Source of the DNA: Persicaria tinctoria
Taxonomy: Eukaryota > Streptophyta > Magnoliopsida > Caryophyllales > Polygonaceae
Assembly (NCBI GenBank): GCA_037127255.1
Contig: JBANSL010000014.1
Span: 70,167,646 to 70,231,645 of the forward strand
Length of the DNA: 64,000 nucleotides
Direction of reading: 5' to 3'
Part shown: positions 34,890-46,082 of the stretch, piece by piece
Layout of the letters: each line of letters opens with the position of its first letter
How positions within the stretch are numbered: the stretch's first letter is position 1
Made by a program: the position numbers and the translations under genes
Notes under the pieces: generated by a model
What the model was told of the DNA's origin: nothing
Seen by the model: the letters and a program-made list of their open reading frames with translations, nothing else
The model's database searches: none

Positions 34890-37800
34890 TTTATTAGGAA
34901 AGAATTCGGTTAGGGAAAACCTAACCGATATCATCCTGACGGATGAGGTCTAGAAGACCTGAATCACACAAGACATCGTCCCCGAGGAACGAGTGGTAAA
35001 GATGTGCAACCTTATCAGCCACTCTATTCCTACAACGGGACACACGAGAGAAAGAAACATCTCTCAGATTTTGTAGCACGAGTTTAATGTCAGACATAAT
35101 TAGTTCAATTTCCCAGGGGCAAGAACTGTTAACCTTCAGGTGATTAATGATTATTAACGAATCCCCTTCTATACGAATCCTTGGGATGTGTTGGTCGAGG
35201 CATTTTAAAACCCCGTGTTTAAGAGCTAAAGCTTCTGTCATAATTGGGGATTGAATCCCAACCTTTTCATATCCAATATGAACTGGACAGCCATTCCAGT
35301 CCCGAATAATGAACCCTACTGTGTTGTCTCCATTAGATAGGGTGGAACCATCGAAATTCAACTTTAGAACACCAAAGGGTGGTTTGTTCCAAGACGATTT
35401 TTTGTTACTTTTGTTTATGGGGTGAGTCTGCGTAGTCGTTTGATGGCTTCTGTTGGCTTTATTTGTCACATGCGGGCGTAAGACCTCTTCCTCGGAAGAA
35501 CGCCATGTTTTGATAGTATTTTGGATTCTTAGTTGCACTGACGTCGTTGTTGGGGCGGCTTCATTTATGAAGATCATATTATTACGTAGATTCCATGTAG
35601 ACCACCAGGTAAATGCAAGACGTTGTAAATCTTGAGATTTCAGGGTTGATCCTAGTGTGTTAAGGACTTCATTAAAATTTGTGGCCCCGGATGTGATGCG
35701 GAGGATGTGTTTTACCAAATCAGCATCGAGGATGGATTTGGTAGAGTGAAACGGGCAATCCAAAAAAATATGGATGGCGTCTTCATCAACGTGGTTATAG
35801 AGGGTACATGTTGAAGGAATGGAGACCCCTTTTTTACTAAGCCGTACTTTTGTCGGGAGACCATTGTGATGCAGTTTCCAAAGAATGTTTTTAACTTTTG
35901 GTGGGACGTCAAGTTTCCATATCCAGTAGTTTGCGTCATTGGATTGTTGATGGTGGCTTGTAGCCAGTTTGTATGCACTAGTGGTTGTGAACCAACCATA
36001 AACCATTCTTATTTTGCCACCAATATAGTCTATCCTCAAAGCAATTTGAAGGAAGCGGGATACTCATGATCTCTCTAACCCTCGTCAGTGGTAGGTTTTC
36101 CATTAGTTTTTCTTCCCACCATTCCCCCCCCCCCCCCCCCCCTCCATAATGTAATAATGTAATCACAAACCTTTTCATCTAGGTTGCGAGAGGGGTGATT
36201 ACCTATAGTGTTAATCAATGGTTCTAAGGAGACCCAATTATCAGTCCAAAATTTGATAGATTTACCATTTCCTACCGACCAGATTAAACCTTTTTTAAAT
36301 CTACTTATGAGAGGGGTAAGCTTGGACCATTGCCATGAAGCTCCACCCCTCCTTTCGTATGATAGAATATGCGTTGTTTTAATATATTTATATTGGATGA
36401 TTTGCACCCAAGGGTTGGACGGTTCGGCAAGAATTTTCTAGAGGAGTTTCATTTGGAGGGCTTCATTCATGAATTGCGTTTTACGAATCCCTAGACCACC
36501 TTTGCTCTTCGTTCTACATACTTTATCCCACCCAATTATTGGTCTATGTTGTGCATCTTTATTCCAAAAAAATGTGCGATTAATTTGGTCGAGATCCTTA
36601 TGAATCGAGGAGGGGAGCATAAAATTTTGCATGATATATAACGCTTTGGCAGCCAGGTTTGACGCAATTAAAGTAGCCCGCCCTTGCTGAGAAAGGGTGT
36701 TCGCCCTCCATTTACTAAGCTGGTCCTTAGCCTTGCTAATCACTTCCTCAAATGTTTCTTTATTGACCCTACCATTAATGATAGGGCAACCTAAGTACTT
36801 TTCCAGATATTTTTCATTAGATATACCTAGGGTACTATGAATTTCGGCGATGCGGGAACGAGCGATACCCGACGTGGTTTAAAAGGCAGATTTTTGGAAG
36901 TTCACTTTTTGCCCAGAGATTTTGCAGTAACTATCAATAATATTTTTTATCGTTCTACAAGCAGTAGCAGATCCTTTAGAGAATATTATAATATCATCGG
37001 CAAAGGCTAGAAAGGGGATATGTGGCCCGTCAATCCCGAAGCGAAAACCGATAGGAGATCGAGAGGTCGTTGAAGAGTAAGAGAGTTTTCTAGCCAACAG
37101 CTCGGAGCCCAAAATGAAGAGAAATGGTGAGAGGGGGTCTTCCTGACGGAGCCCCCTAGATGGTTGGAAGATTTCCGTCGGTCCATTGTTAACAAGTACC
37201 GAGAAAGACACAGTCGAGATGCACTCTGATATCCAATTAACAAAAGTGGGGTGGAATCCAAATTTAGTCATAACCTTTTTAGTAAATCCCCAATCGACCC
37301 TATCATAAGCTTTTTCCATGTCAAGCTTAATCGCAAGCCATCCCTCTTTACCTGGACGCTGTCTGAAAGAGTGAAAAATTTCATGTGCAATTAAAACATT
37401 ATCCTGGATAGCCCTATCGGATACGAAAGCCCCTTGGAGAGGATGGATGAGCTTGCCAATGACCTTCTTAAGCCTCTCAGCAAGGATTTTGGAGATAATT
37501 TTGTAAATAGTAGAGCAAAGGCTAATGGGACGATAGTGTGCAGTCATAGAGGGATTATCACATTTGGGAAGTAAGGAAATGAAAGTATGGTTGATTTGTT
37601 TTAAAAGTTTCCCCGATAAGAAAAAACTTTTCACGACGCGGATGACAGACACCCCTACGATGCTCCAACAATGTTTATAAAATTCTGCAGTCATCCCATC
37701 CGGGCTTGGTGATTTGTTGTTACCCAGAGCAAAAACCGCTTGTTTAATCTCACCATTTGATGGGATTCGAATGAGCATAGAATTGTCTTCATCCGAAACT

Positions 37801-39089
37801 TCTTGAGAGACAAGGTGTAGAAATTCCTCCAGGAGAGGACCAGAGAGGGTTTCATGTTTGAAACGTAATTCAAAATCATGCCTAATTTCTTTTTTGATGT
37901 TGTCATCCCCCACAATGAGAGTCCCATCTGTTGCAGTAATAGATCTAATAATCTTACGATTGCGCCGTCCTGTAGCTACTTTGTGGAAGTAGCTAGTGTT
38001 TGAGTCAGATAATTTGAGGTGCCTAGTTTTAGCTCGCTGGTTCCAAAACTGCTTTTGGAAGGCCATGAGCTTATCTTTTTTCCTCAACAGATTTAGTTCT
38101 TTTTTAATAAGAAGAGGATCAAGATCTGGGAGAAGCTGGGATTGAATGTTAATCAGGCTATCGTCAACCTCCTGTAGTTGCCTGAAGATATTCCCAAAAG
38201 TTTTTTTGTTCCAGTCTTTTGCTTTACTTTTAAGAAGCCGAGTTTTATACACGAGTTGAAACATGTTAGATCTGGTAACAGATGCACGCCAAGTTTGTTT
38301 GACGATGTTTTTAAAATCGTTTCTTTGTAACCATATATTTTCAAATTTGAATGGTGGGACTTGATATTGTACGTTTTTGTTAAGATCAATGGTAATTGGG
38401 CAGTGATCAGAAGAGGAAAAAGCCCCATTTTTTGCTCTAATGTCAGGGAAATTTTGTAGGATTTGATGTTGGACGAGAACCCGATCCAACTTTTCGTAAA
38501 TATTCCTGTCCCCAGTTTGTTTTTTCCTCCAAGTAAATGAGTTATCGTAAGTGGGGATGTCAATAAGTTGACATTCATTCTTAAAATCTGAAAGTCGCCG
38601 AAAACGGTTTAGGCATGGATCTACACCACCCATTTTATCACTCGAACTACTAATTTCATTCAAGTCTCCCAAGACAATGCAAGGGAGGCTAGAGCTAAGC
38701 ACTATATGAGTAAGGGCTCTCCAAAAAGCATCCTTGTCCCTAGGATGGGGAGGAGCATAGACGCAAAGTATAATGATAGAGAAATTCTCTTTGATGTTGT
38801 GATATTTGATGCCTATGATCCGAGGGAGGTGGATGATAATTGCAACGGTTTCATGAAGGAGTTGGTGGGCCTTCCATAGAACGCCGAGACCCCCTGATCT
38901 ACCGATGGCAGGTGACCACACTGCGTTGTCAAACCCGACAGCCCCCCAGGTTTTATCACTGGGGATGTTGCAAGTCTTAGTTTCTGCGAGCGCAAGGAAT
39001 TGAATAGACTCATTTTTACACAATGAGTTAACGCTGATCTAAAAGGACGGTTTGGAGATACCGCAACAATTCCAAAATCCAATTTTCAT
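34890..39089 (-). pseudogene. LINE ORF2: endonuclease, reverse transcriptase, zinc knuckle, RNase H
   Basis: Nearly complete L1-like ORF2 in 5'-3' order. The endonuclease starts near the ATG at 39089 (MKIGFWNCCG) with motifs LALAETKT, LGDLNEISSSSDKMGG and SSDHCPI. The reverse transcriptase has YRPISLCSTIYKI, QGAFVSDRAIQDN and the catalytic FADDIIIFSKG. A zinc knuckle and an RNase H domain (LNFDGSTLSNGD, TEALALKHG, IEGDSLIII) follow, ending near 34921. Breaks: an in-frame TAG soon after the start, TAA at 36879-36881, TAG at about 36438, and a frame change at a 19-C run (36124-36142). A poly(A) end (CCTAATAAAAAAAAAA on the minus strand) follows. Few lesions suggest recent death. Confidence 0.93.
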
Positions 39090-39228
39090 GTGATAACTTG
39101 GTGTGATTGAGGGCACCATTTACCGACCCCAACCGAAATTTCATACAAGAAATAAGGAGAATCAATCTTTTATTTATGACAAGTGGCCAGAGCTTACTAT
39201 TAAGATCATCTATTACACTTAATTTTTT

Positions 39229-40362
39229 TCACAAATCCCTAACTTTCTTTCTGATTTCCTTAGTTTCAATGTCAGCAACAAGGAAGGTTGCGAAATTTTT
39301 AGACCAAACCTGAAAACTCAACGAGTTAGCAAATTGATTACAAATTGAGTTCCTGTTTGTCAAACCAACATCACAATAGCAGACAGGGCGTACAATTAAT
39401 AACAAGATTTCAGCCACATTATCTAGTGGGAATTTATAGTTTTTATTTACTTTGCCAATTGTGTCATCAAGTGGGAATTTATTAGTATGACAGTAGGTAT
39501 CTCTTTTTTCTCTTTTATAATGAATTTTAGTCCTCAATATAGAGTATGCACTTGACAACATAGAGAACCTGCAAGGCCAAGAACATCCTGCAAGGTTTGC
39601 CACCAAAATACCACGGATCATAATACAGTCAAAACACAAACAGGTTTTAGCAAACAAAAAATTCCAGCCATCCAGGAAAACGCAGTCCGAGAAGTCCATT
39701 GAAAAGATTTTTATGTAGACACCCTTCAGCAAGGATGAAGTTATCCATTCACGGAAAACATAACTGCAATACTCGGGAATGGAAGGACAACATTCATATA
39801 CACCTAGTTGCTCAAACCCATGAAACCACCCACGGGAGGTAAGAGGAGCAGGAAAAGACATATAGAGCGAATCAGCAAGACTCGGTTGGATGTACATGAG
39901 TAAAACACCACAAGGAATTTTACCAAGCAGTTTAACAGACCTATAAATCATTTGTCCAACATCCCGTTCAGACCATTTTCCTACCTTTCCAGTATTCCAG
40001 AGAGTGTTTAACATGAATCTAAACCACATGGATCCCTGATAAGCATCATAAGAGGGATAATCCTGGTATGGGTGAGTTCTAGCCAAGAAACAAAAACGAT
40101 TGATATTGAATATATGTAAGATATCCACAGCCAAGGCCAATTTCAGACTAACAAAACCATAGAATTTGAAAAACAAATCTTCATTCAAACTAGGGAAAGG
40201 AGCCATAACAGCCTCGAACACCACAGATTTGTTAAGGCCCGAAGATCGGGGGGTAAGGAGTGCAAAGACGTTAGTCTCTAACACCAGGTTTTCCAACCAC
40301 CACGGGGTGGTGACTTTTCTGAGCATTAAAGTGCAATTAAGTACAAATATGTAAGAGATCAT
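39229..40362 (-). CDS. Unrecognised ORF upstream of LINE ORF2 (ORF1 position)
   Basis: An open frame of 377 codons from the first ATG (40360-40362); the frame is open further upstream, about 80 more codons, without an ATG. It ends about 140 bp before LINE ORF2, exactly where ORF1 of a plant LINE should be. It lacks the DUF4283 and CCHC knuckle usual for plant LINE ORF1. It is rich in Cys, Phe and Trp, with hydrophobic stretches and a conserved-looking core such as GKWSERDVGQMIYRSVKLLG. An uninterrupted frame of this length is unlikely by chance. It may be a divergent ORF1 or captured sequence. I do not know its function. Confidence 0.45.
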   Translation of the reverse strand: MISYIFVLNCTLMLRKVTTPWWLENLVLETNVFALLTPRSSGLNKSVVFEAVMAPFPSLNEDLFFKFYGFVSLKLALAVDILHIFNINRFCFLARTHPYQDYPSYDAYQGSMWFRFMLNTLWNTGKVGKWSERDVGQMIYRSVKLLGKIPCGVLLMYIQPSLADSLYMSFPAPLTSRGWFHGFEQLGVYECCPSIPEYCSYVFREWITSSLLKGVYIKIFSMDFSDCVFLDGWNFLFAKTCLCFDCIMIRGILVANLAGCSWPCRFSMLSSAYSILRTKIHYKREKRDTYCHTNKFPLDDTIGKVNKNYKFPLDNVAEILLLIVRPVCYCDVGLTNRNSICNQFANSLSFQVWSKNFATFLVADIETKEIRKKVRDL

Positions 40363-40975
40363 GAAAATCGACCTGTAATTGAGTACCAATACCGCACAAG
40401 AAGAATCGGGAAGGAGACCCAACCCCCGCTCACAACCACCTGTCAGAATCCGGGCAACCCCGAAGCCCAGCACACCAACAACCGATAGTGAAAGCAGAGC
40501 ACCGCCCACCACACTCCCAGAACGCAGCAACCACCTATTACTCCCACTAGGACAAAGCGATGCGCCATCGCCGACGGGCCCCCACTGCACGAACAACCGC
40601 ACAACGCCACCCCTTCCGGCCAGCCCCTTTTTTCCTCTTTCTGAAATCTTTCACCACTTTCTCGGTCCAACGACTACCGATTTCAATACTTACAGGGCTT
40701 TGCCCAGCGACCACACCACCCCCGAAAAACACCCGGAGAGGGAGTGAAGAAGGAAAAGGATACGGCTTCAGTGGCTTGAGGACGCCGAAATTGAGGCTCG
40801 ATTCAACATCGAGGCGGGACTTGAGGCTTGAATCAGGCCGAGATACACCGGAGAAGATGAAAACCTTAGGGATTAAGGGTTTGACGGAGTGAAAAAGGGG
40901 GCGCGTGCAACCGAGGTCCAGCGCGTTCATTTGGCCCTAAAAGGGGGTTTTTCCGAAAGTGCCCAACTTTTAAAT
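40363..40975 (-). other. 5' region of the LINE, GC-rich
   Basis: GC-rich leader of the minus-strand LINE. At 40893-40931 it contains GGGGGCGCGTG and CCAGCGCGTTC, also present at the 5' end of the non-autonomous copy (33719-33751). This supports that the short elements descend from, or are mobilised by, this LINE family. Confidence 0.6.
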
Positions 40976-41353
40976 ATACTCCAAAATTTTATACTTGTGG
41001 ATCCTTGATCTGCAAGGCTAATTTTTTTATTTTTTTTATAAATAAATTTGTATTTTTTTTCCCAAAATTTTAACAGAAACAGATTAAGTATCCGTTTGGG
41101 ATATGAAACGGGTCTTTGATCCGTTCATAGCTTTTTTAACGTCAGATGCATTTAATACTAGACACATATTAGAATATTATTCGAATGGGTTTAAGATTCG
41201 TTCGTGTTGAGTACATATAACACCTGTGCTCGGTGTATATAGCACCAACCTTTATTTTCATTCCTTTATTATAATTTGACATCTTCTATATTTTTTTTCT
41301 TAAATTAATTTATATTTTTTCTACCTCTTCTTTAAAGGTTATCCTTGCAATAA

Positions 41354-42452
41354 TAGAGCAAGAGCAGACAACCATGGGTTTTGTTCACCTTAAGGTTACT
41401 AAAAGGTAAACCCATGGTTGTGGGTTTTACCTTAAGATGAGGGAATGGAAGAGGTTACCTTAAGATGAGGGAATGGAAGATGATACCTTAGTAGAGAGAG
41501 GTAACCTCTCCCCTTTTCTAATTTTTTTTTTCAATTAAAAAGTACTCCCTCCGTTTCCTTTTAATTGACTTTTTACTATTCATGCACGTTTTTTAAGGTG
41601 TGAAAAACTATATGAAATAATAATTTTTTTAAATATTTTTTTCGACAATCTCATACTTATTGATGATAAGTATAATATTATTAAAAAAATATTTTTAAAA
41701 TATTAATATTTAATATAGTTTTTATCGTTATAAAACTACGTGCATGACTTGAAAAAGTCATTTAAAAGGAAACGGAGGGAGTAAATGAAAAGATATAGTG
41801 GTACACACAATAAAGGGAAATAAAAAGTTAAAATAAATTTGAAAAGGAGTAAGAAGTTTCTCCATGGTTGTAGAACAAACTTTTTAGGATAAGATAAAAA
41901 AAGTGAATAAATTTAAATAAAACAAAATAAATGAGGCGTAAAATTATGATAGGAAGAGAGAAATAAAATGGGTAAGAGACTAAGAGGTTTCCCCATGGTT
42001 ATTGATGGTCAAGTAACCTGATCTTTAGAGGTTATCCTTAGATCATTCGCAACCATAAGGTTACCTCTTATCTAATTTTTTTCCTCTCCCCCTATAATAC
42101 TTCGACACCTCATTTATTTTTTCTTTTAAATAATTTTCCACTTTATCAACCTCTTTCTTTAAGGTTTTCATATTTTTACTCAACAACAATGAGTTTACCT
42201 CATTCTTCTCTTTTTCCCATTTATTTATACTCACTATATGATTTCCACCAATCATAATATTATTAGTTAAATAAAAAACATAAAAATAAATAAAGTATCA
42301 TTCTTTTGCACGTGGTCCAAGACACTTTCTACCTCTCCACACCAAGGTAACCCCTTTCATCTCTTTACCTTAAGGTTTTACCTACAACCATGAGATTACC
42401 TTTTAACAACCTTAAGGTGAGCAAAACACATGGTTGCTCATGCTCTTACCTT
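41354..42452. mobile_element. Inverted-repeat element, 1.1 kb, with nested Stowaway
   Basis: The left end (GAGCAAGAGCAGACAACCAT and GGGTTTTGTTCACCTTAAGG) matches the right end in inverted orientation (GAGCATGAGCAACCATGTG and TTTTGCTCACCTTAAGG). Internal CCATGGTTGT/ACCTTAAG motifs repeat several times. Flanking trinucleotides do not match cleanly. No coding sequence. Confidence 0.65.
41545..41781. mobile_element. Stowaway-type MITE, well preserved
   Basis: The ends are CTCCCTCCGTTTCCTTTTAA and its inverse (GGAAACGGAGGGAG), flanked by TA at both sides (41543-41544 and 41782-41783). 237 bp, inserted in the 41354-42452 element. Confidence 0.85.
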
Positions 42453-42599
42453 GTTCCCCATATTTTCTACCTCATTTATTTATAAGCAAAATTAACTAGT
42501 AACCTCTTTCAATCTCTTACCTTGATGTTTGAGTTACAACAACGAGTTTACTTTATAGAGGTACACAATGGAGAGAGAGTAAACAAGTAACCTCTTTCA

Positions 42600-43110
42600 A
42601 CCTCTTACCTTGATGTCTGAGTCGAATTTCTGATAATGGAGAGAGTTTTTCCTGGGACATGGTGGCGTCTCCTCAGGAGAGTTTCACTGCGGCTAAACTG
42701 TACTCTTTGCCGAGACTTCCTGAATAATTTCTTTCAACCTCTTACCTCGATGTTTGAGTCGAATTTCTGATAATGGAGAGAGTTTTTCCTGGGACATAGT
42801 GGCGTCTGCTCAGGGGAGTTTCTCTGCGGCTAAAATGTACTCTCTGTTGAGACTTCATGGGGAGCACATTGATTGGGGTGATATACTCTAGAGAGGTGCA
42901 CAATGTAAGAAATGGGCTTTTGTGATTTGAGTTACAACAAAGGAAAGACTGTAAACTGGTCGAGTCATCAAGTATTGGAAGGGTGCAGTTGTAGCAATTT
43001 GCCCTATTTGTGGTTATGAGGAAGAATTTGAAGCACACTTATGGTTTGAGTGCCCATCAGTGAAAGACACACGTGACATGGTTTGGCAATGGGTGGAGAT
43101 GAGTAGTGAT
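42600..43110 (+). pseudogene. LINE remnant: reverse-transcriptase zinc-binding region
   Basis: Broken frames encode a plant zf-RVT-like stretch: SFTAAKLYSL, then HGEHIDWGDI, and ICPICGYEEEFEAHLWFECP with the Cys-Cys-His-Cys pattern, then DMVWQWV. About 130 bp at the start (TCTGATAATGGAGAGAGTTT...) is tandemly duplicated at 42630 and 42769. No element ends were identified. Confidence 0.65.
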
Positions 43111-43176
43111 AGCTAGGATCCTAAAAAAACGTAGACATGAGTAATGATATGTAATGGGTATCGAGAATTTACTTTA

Positions 43177-43375
43177 GAGCATGCAAAGTAGAGGGCTCAG
43201 ACCTCGGGCCCTTAACTTACTTTTCCTCCGGCACATCAACTTAAGGGTCTCCTTCCATCTTTTTATTATTTGCACCCTCATCAGAGAGCCTCACTCTCGG
43301 ACCCTTAAGTTACTTTTTACTATTTATATTTTTCAATTACTAAAGTATTATTATTATTATTGTTATTATTACTCC

Positions 43376-43430
<55 letters not shown>

Positions 43431-43975
43431 ATTGTAAAATGGAGAAAAAATAAACGTCACACATAGCATTTCAAATTGATATAAATTAATGTTACACGAT
43501 ACAACGATAATTGAAAAAACACAATTGTTGAAACAAATGAAAATGCAATGACACGAACCTTACCATACAACAATAGAAACAAATGAAAATAAAAACACAA
43601 TTGTTGAAACGGAAAATGCAATGACACAAACGTTACTCTATGTGATAAAAATAATAGTATATGGGTATTATTAGTGTAATTTTTTTTAAATAACTTATGC
43701 AAAATGAGTGTCTATGGGTAGATAAAATTAATTCACACTTGAATATAAAATTTATTTATTTATTTTAATTACAGAATATGCCGAAAATTGTATTTATATA
43801 AACTTAATTTATAGTGTGGACACATAGCTCCGATTTGCGTGCATTGGAGCCTTCTCACCCGGACCCTTGTTGAAGGGACTCACCACTCGGGCCCTTACCC
43901 ATTTTCCTTTTTTCTTATTCATTTAATGCTAATTTGGCATGTTTAAGGGCCCAATGACCCTCCATTGTTGATGCT
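43177..43975. mobile_element. MITE of the GAGCATG family, contains an ATT microsatellite
   Basis: The left end GAGCATGCAAAGTAGAGGGC is preceded by TTA. The right end (AGCATCAACAATGGAGGGTC when inverted) is followed by TTA. Internal copies of GGGCCC/TTAAGGG motifs match the element at 51178-51615. A long ATT/TTA repeat occupies about 43343-43429. Confidence 0.55.
43343..43429. repeat. (ATT)n microsatellite
   Basis: An almost pure ATT/TTA trinucleotide run, interrupted once by ACTCCGT. Confidence 0.95.
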
Positions 43976-44182
43976 TTAGTTTACTTTATAGAGCCTATAA
44001 GGAAATAAAAAACTATAGTTGATCATGCTCTCGTTTAGGTTGCAAACCTATTATTAATAAAGTATTTTGAGATAAATCTCCGTCTCTTTCTAAAAAAAAT
44101 GTTTTAAATGATAAATATAACTTATGAGGTTATTACGATAAATATAACTTTCATAAGGTGTTATTACTATAAGTTTTCGATT

Positions 44183-44769
44183 TAGGCTGGGTGTCTCTGA
44201 AGCAAGTAAATTACAAATACAACATCTACAGATAGAAGGTGACTCAAAAATCATCATCGATCATTTGCAAGGGAAAACTTCATGCCCTTTGGACATTGAA
44301 CTGATAATGTCAGATATCAAATCTATGATAACCCGCATGGGGGAGGTTTCTGTTAGGTATTGGAATATTATTAGGGATTAGAATGATAATTAGTAGATAA
44401 TGGGGTATTGTGTTATAAATACCCACAAATGTAGTGTACAGGGGTATCCATGAAATCAATTACGTATCTTCCTCCTACCTTCTTCTTCTTCCTCTCTCTC
44501 TCTCTGAAATCTCTTTCTCCTTCTTCTTTCTTTCTCCAAATTAACCATTGAAGGCTCTCGCCTTCCTTATCCGACCTTCGGGTCATAACAGTTTCGTTCT
44601 CCCATGTCCCTCGTAGTGGCAATAGAGTGACTGACAAGGTTGCACACCTTGATCAGTCGGTCCAGAGAAAAATTAATCCATTCAACTCAGATCTTCAAGA
44701 TCTCATCCTAAGGAACTAAGGATGCTCTTGGGTAGCCTGCTACCTAAATTCTTTCCTAATAAAAAAAAA
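44183..44769 (+). pseudogene. 5'-truncated LINE: RNase H end, split by a solo LTR
   Basis: The last part of a plant LINE RNase H domain (LQIEGDSKIIIDHLQG, CPLDIELIMSDIK) runs to 44350. It resumes at 44596 (NRVTDKVAHLDQS) after a 240-bp LTR and ends in CTTTCCTAATAAAAAAAAAA. The 3' end closely resembles that of the LINE at 34.9 kb. The target duplication ACTATAAGTTTTC is at 44166-44178 and 44770-44782. Confidence 0.87.
44351..44590 (+). mobile_element. Solo LTR (or TRIM LTR), 240 bp
   Basis: It begins TGTTAGG and ends CATAACA (TG...CA with a short TGTTA/TAACA inverted repeat). It is flanked by the exact 5-bp duplication GTTTC (44346-44350 and 44591-44595). TGTTATAAATACC near 44410 could be its TATA box, followed by a TC-rich leader. 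Inserted in a LINE RNase H region. Confidence 0.85.
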
Positions 44770-44782
44770 ACTATAAGTTTTC

Positions 44783-45075
44783 AATCCATTATTTATTTGT
44801 TTTATCAATCATCTTCATTTTGATTTTTTTTATCTTCAATATAGTATAAATCTTAATTTATTAATTCTTTTGAAAACACAACAATGAGATTATTTAAAAT
44901 ATAATATTCATCAATATTAGCAAATCCTTTTTTATTTTAAAAAATTGAAATTAATTCAACAAAGAAAATTAATAAATAGTGACTCTCAATTAAATTTGTA
45001 TTTTCATACGGAGTAATACTTTAACGACATTAAAGTAAAATCTATCTCTATACAATTAATAGCACTAAATTAAGC
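44783..45075. other. AT-rich spacer
   Basis: Nothing recognised. Confidence 0.4.
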
Positions 45076-45366
45076 GTGTGTTTGCTTGTAGATGTGGGGG
45101 ATTTTGCTGGATTAGTAACAGTATTTATCTAGACATTTGGTGTTTGGTGGAGTAAGCTTTGGAAGAAGATGGAGATGAATATATGTATTTATATAGATGT
45201 GGAAGTGGATAAAGCTCCATCTTGCTCAACCAAGATTTGTGAGATTACTAGATAGATTTTTTCCCACAATACCCCTTTCTTTCATAATTTATTCAATTTC
45301 ACACACTCGCCTCTTCCTCGGTCTTGCTCAAGCTCCTCCTTTGATCTCACCTTGTTCAGCCTCCTC

Positions 45367-45465
45367 ATTGAATTTGTAAATAAAGAGAGGTCATTATCCA
45401 GGGTTCGAACCGGGAACCTTTGGGTAATACCCGTAAGTCTTTTCCAGTGAGCCATTCCGGAATGG
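45367..45465 (-). mobile_element. tRNA-derived SINE, 99 bp
   Basis: On the minus strand it has an A-box-like AATGGCTCACTGG and a B-box GGTTCGAACCC. It ends in CTCTCTTTATTTACAAA. The 15-bp target duplication TTGTTCAGCCTCCTC is exact at 45352-45366 and 45466-45480. Same family as 8165-8490 and 18073-18172. Confidence 0.9.
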
Positions 45466-45679
45466 TTGTTCAGCCTCCTCCTTCAAAGTCACAGGTGACA
45501 CCTCCACAATCATCTCGTATTCTCGTCTACAGTCACCACCGACACCATTGCGATCGCAGTCAACACCCTCATTCATCACCAAAGCCTCCAATTTTGAGCA
45601 GCTATCACAACTCTCCCGCTTCCCTTAGTACCATGGTTCTTCTAATTTGGATTTTGTCCAATGTTTCATTACAGTTTAC

Positions 45680-46082
45680 TAGACTTGTCAAAACACAACC
45701 CGACCGCCCGGAAAAATTTCGACCCGAACCCGAAAAATCAGAAATTTTCCGGGTCATCTGGGTTTCGACCCGGTGACCCGATTGACCCGGTAATTTTAAC
45801 CCGATTTTACCCGATTAACCCGGTGACCCGGTTGACTTTTAATTAAATATAATTAATTTTTTTTATATATAGTTAAAATTTATTGCAAAATTATCAAATA
45901 ATGATTTTTTAAATTTAAAAAGGAAAAAATTGACAAGCCCGAAATCGACCCGAAACCCGGTCAAACCCGGGTTCTAGTCAATCCGGAAATACCCGGGACC
46001 CGTTTTACCCGGAAACCGTTTTACCCGAGACCCGAACTGACCCGACCCAAACCCGACCCGAATGACCCGTTTGACAAGTCTA
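45680..46082. mobile_element. hAT MITE, 403 bp, exact 8-bp target duplication
   Basis: The terminal inverted repeat is TAGACTTGTCAAA. The interior is full of GACCCG/CGGGT motifs. The 8-mer CAGTTTAC flanks it exactly (45672-45679 and 46083-46090). No coding capacity. Confidence 0.92.

Larger units (their letters stand above)
34575..41250. mobile_element. Large inverted-repeat (MULE-like) element enclosing a LINE
   Basis: About 250 bp at the left (34575-34830) aligns in inverted orientation with 40980-41250. Shared blocks include AGGTGTTATAT, TTAAATATGTATGACATTAAAA-like sequence, GATCCGTTTCAT, TTAAAATTTTG and CTTGC(G/A)GATCAAGGATCCAC. The 9-mer TTTATTTTC flanks both ends exactly (34566-34574 and 41251-41259), as expected for a MULE. 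Nearly all the interior is a minus-strand LINE, so the host was probably a foldback-like MULE of roughly 0.6 kb. Confidence 0.65.

Noticed and set aside
43181..43453. 90-codon plus-strand frame with poly-Leu
   Set aside because: The Leu run is the translation of the ATT/TTA microsatellite.
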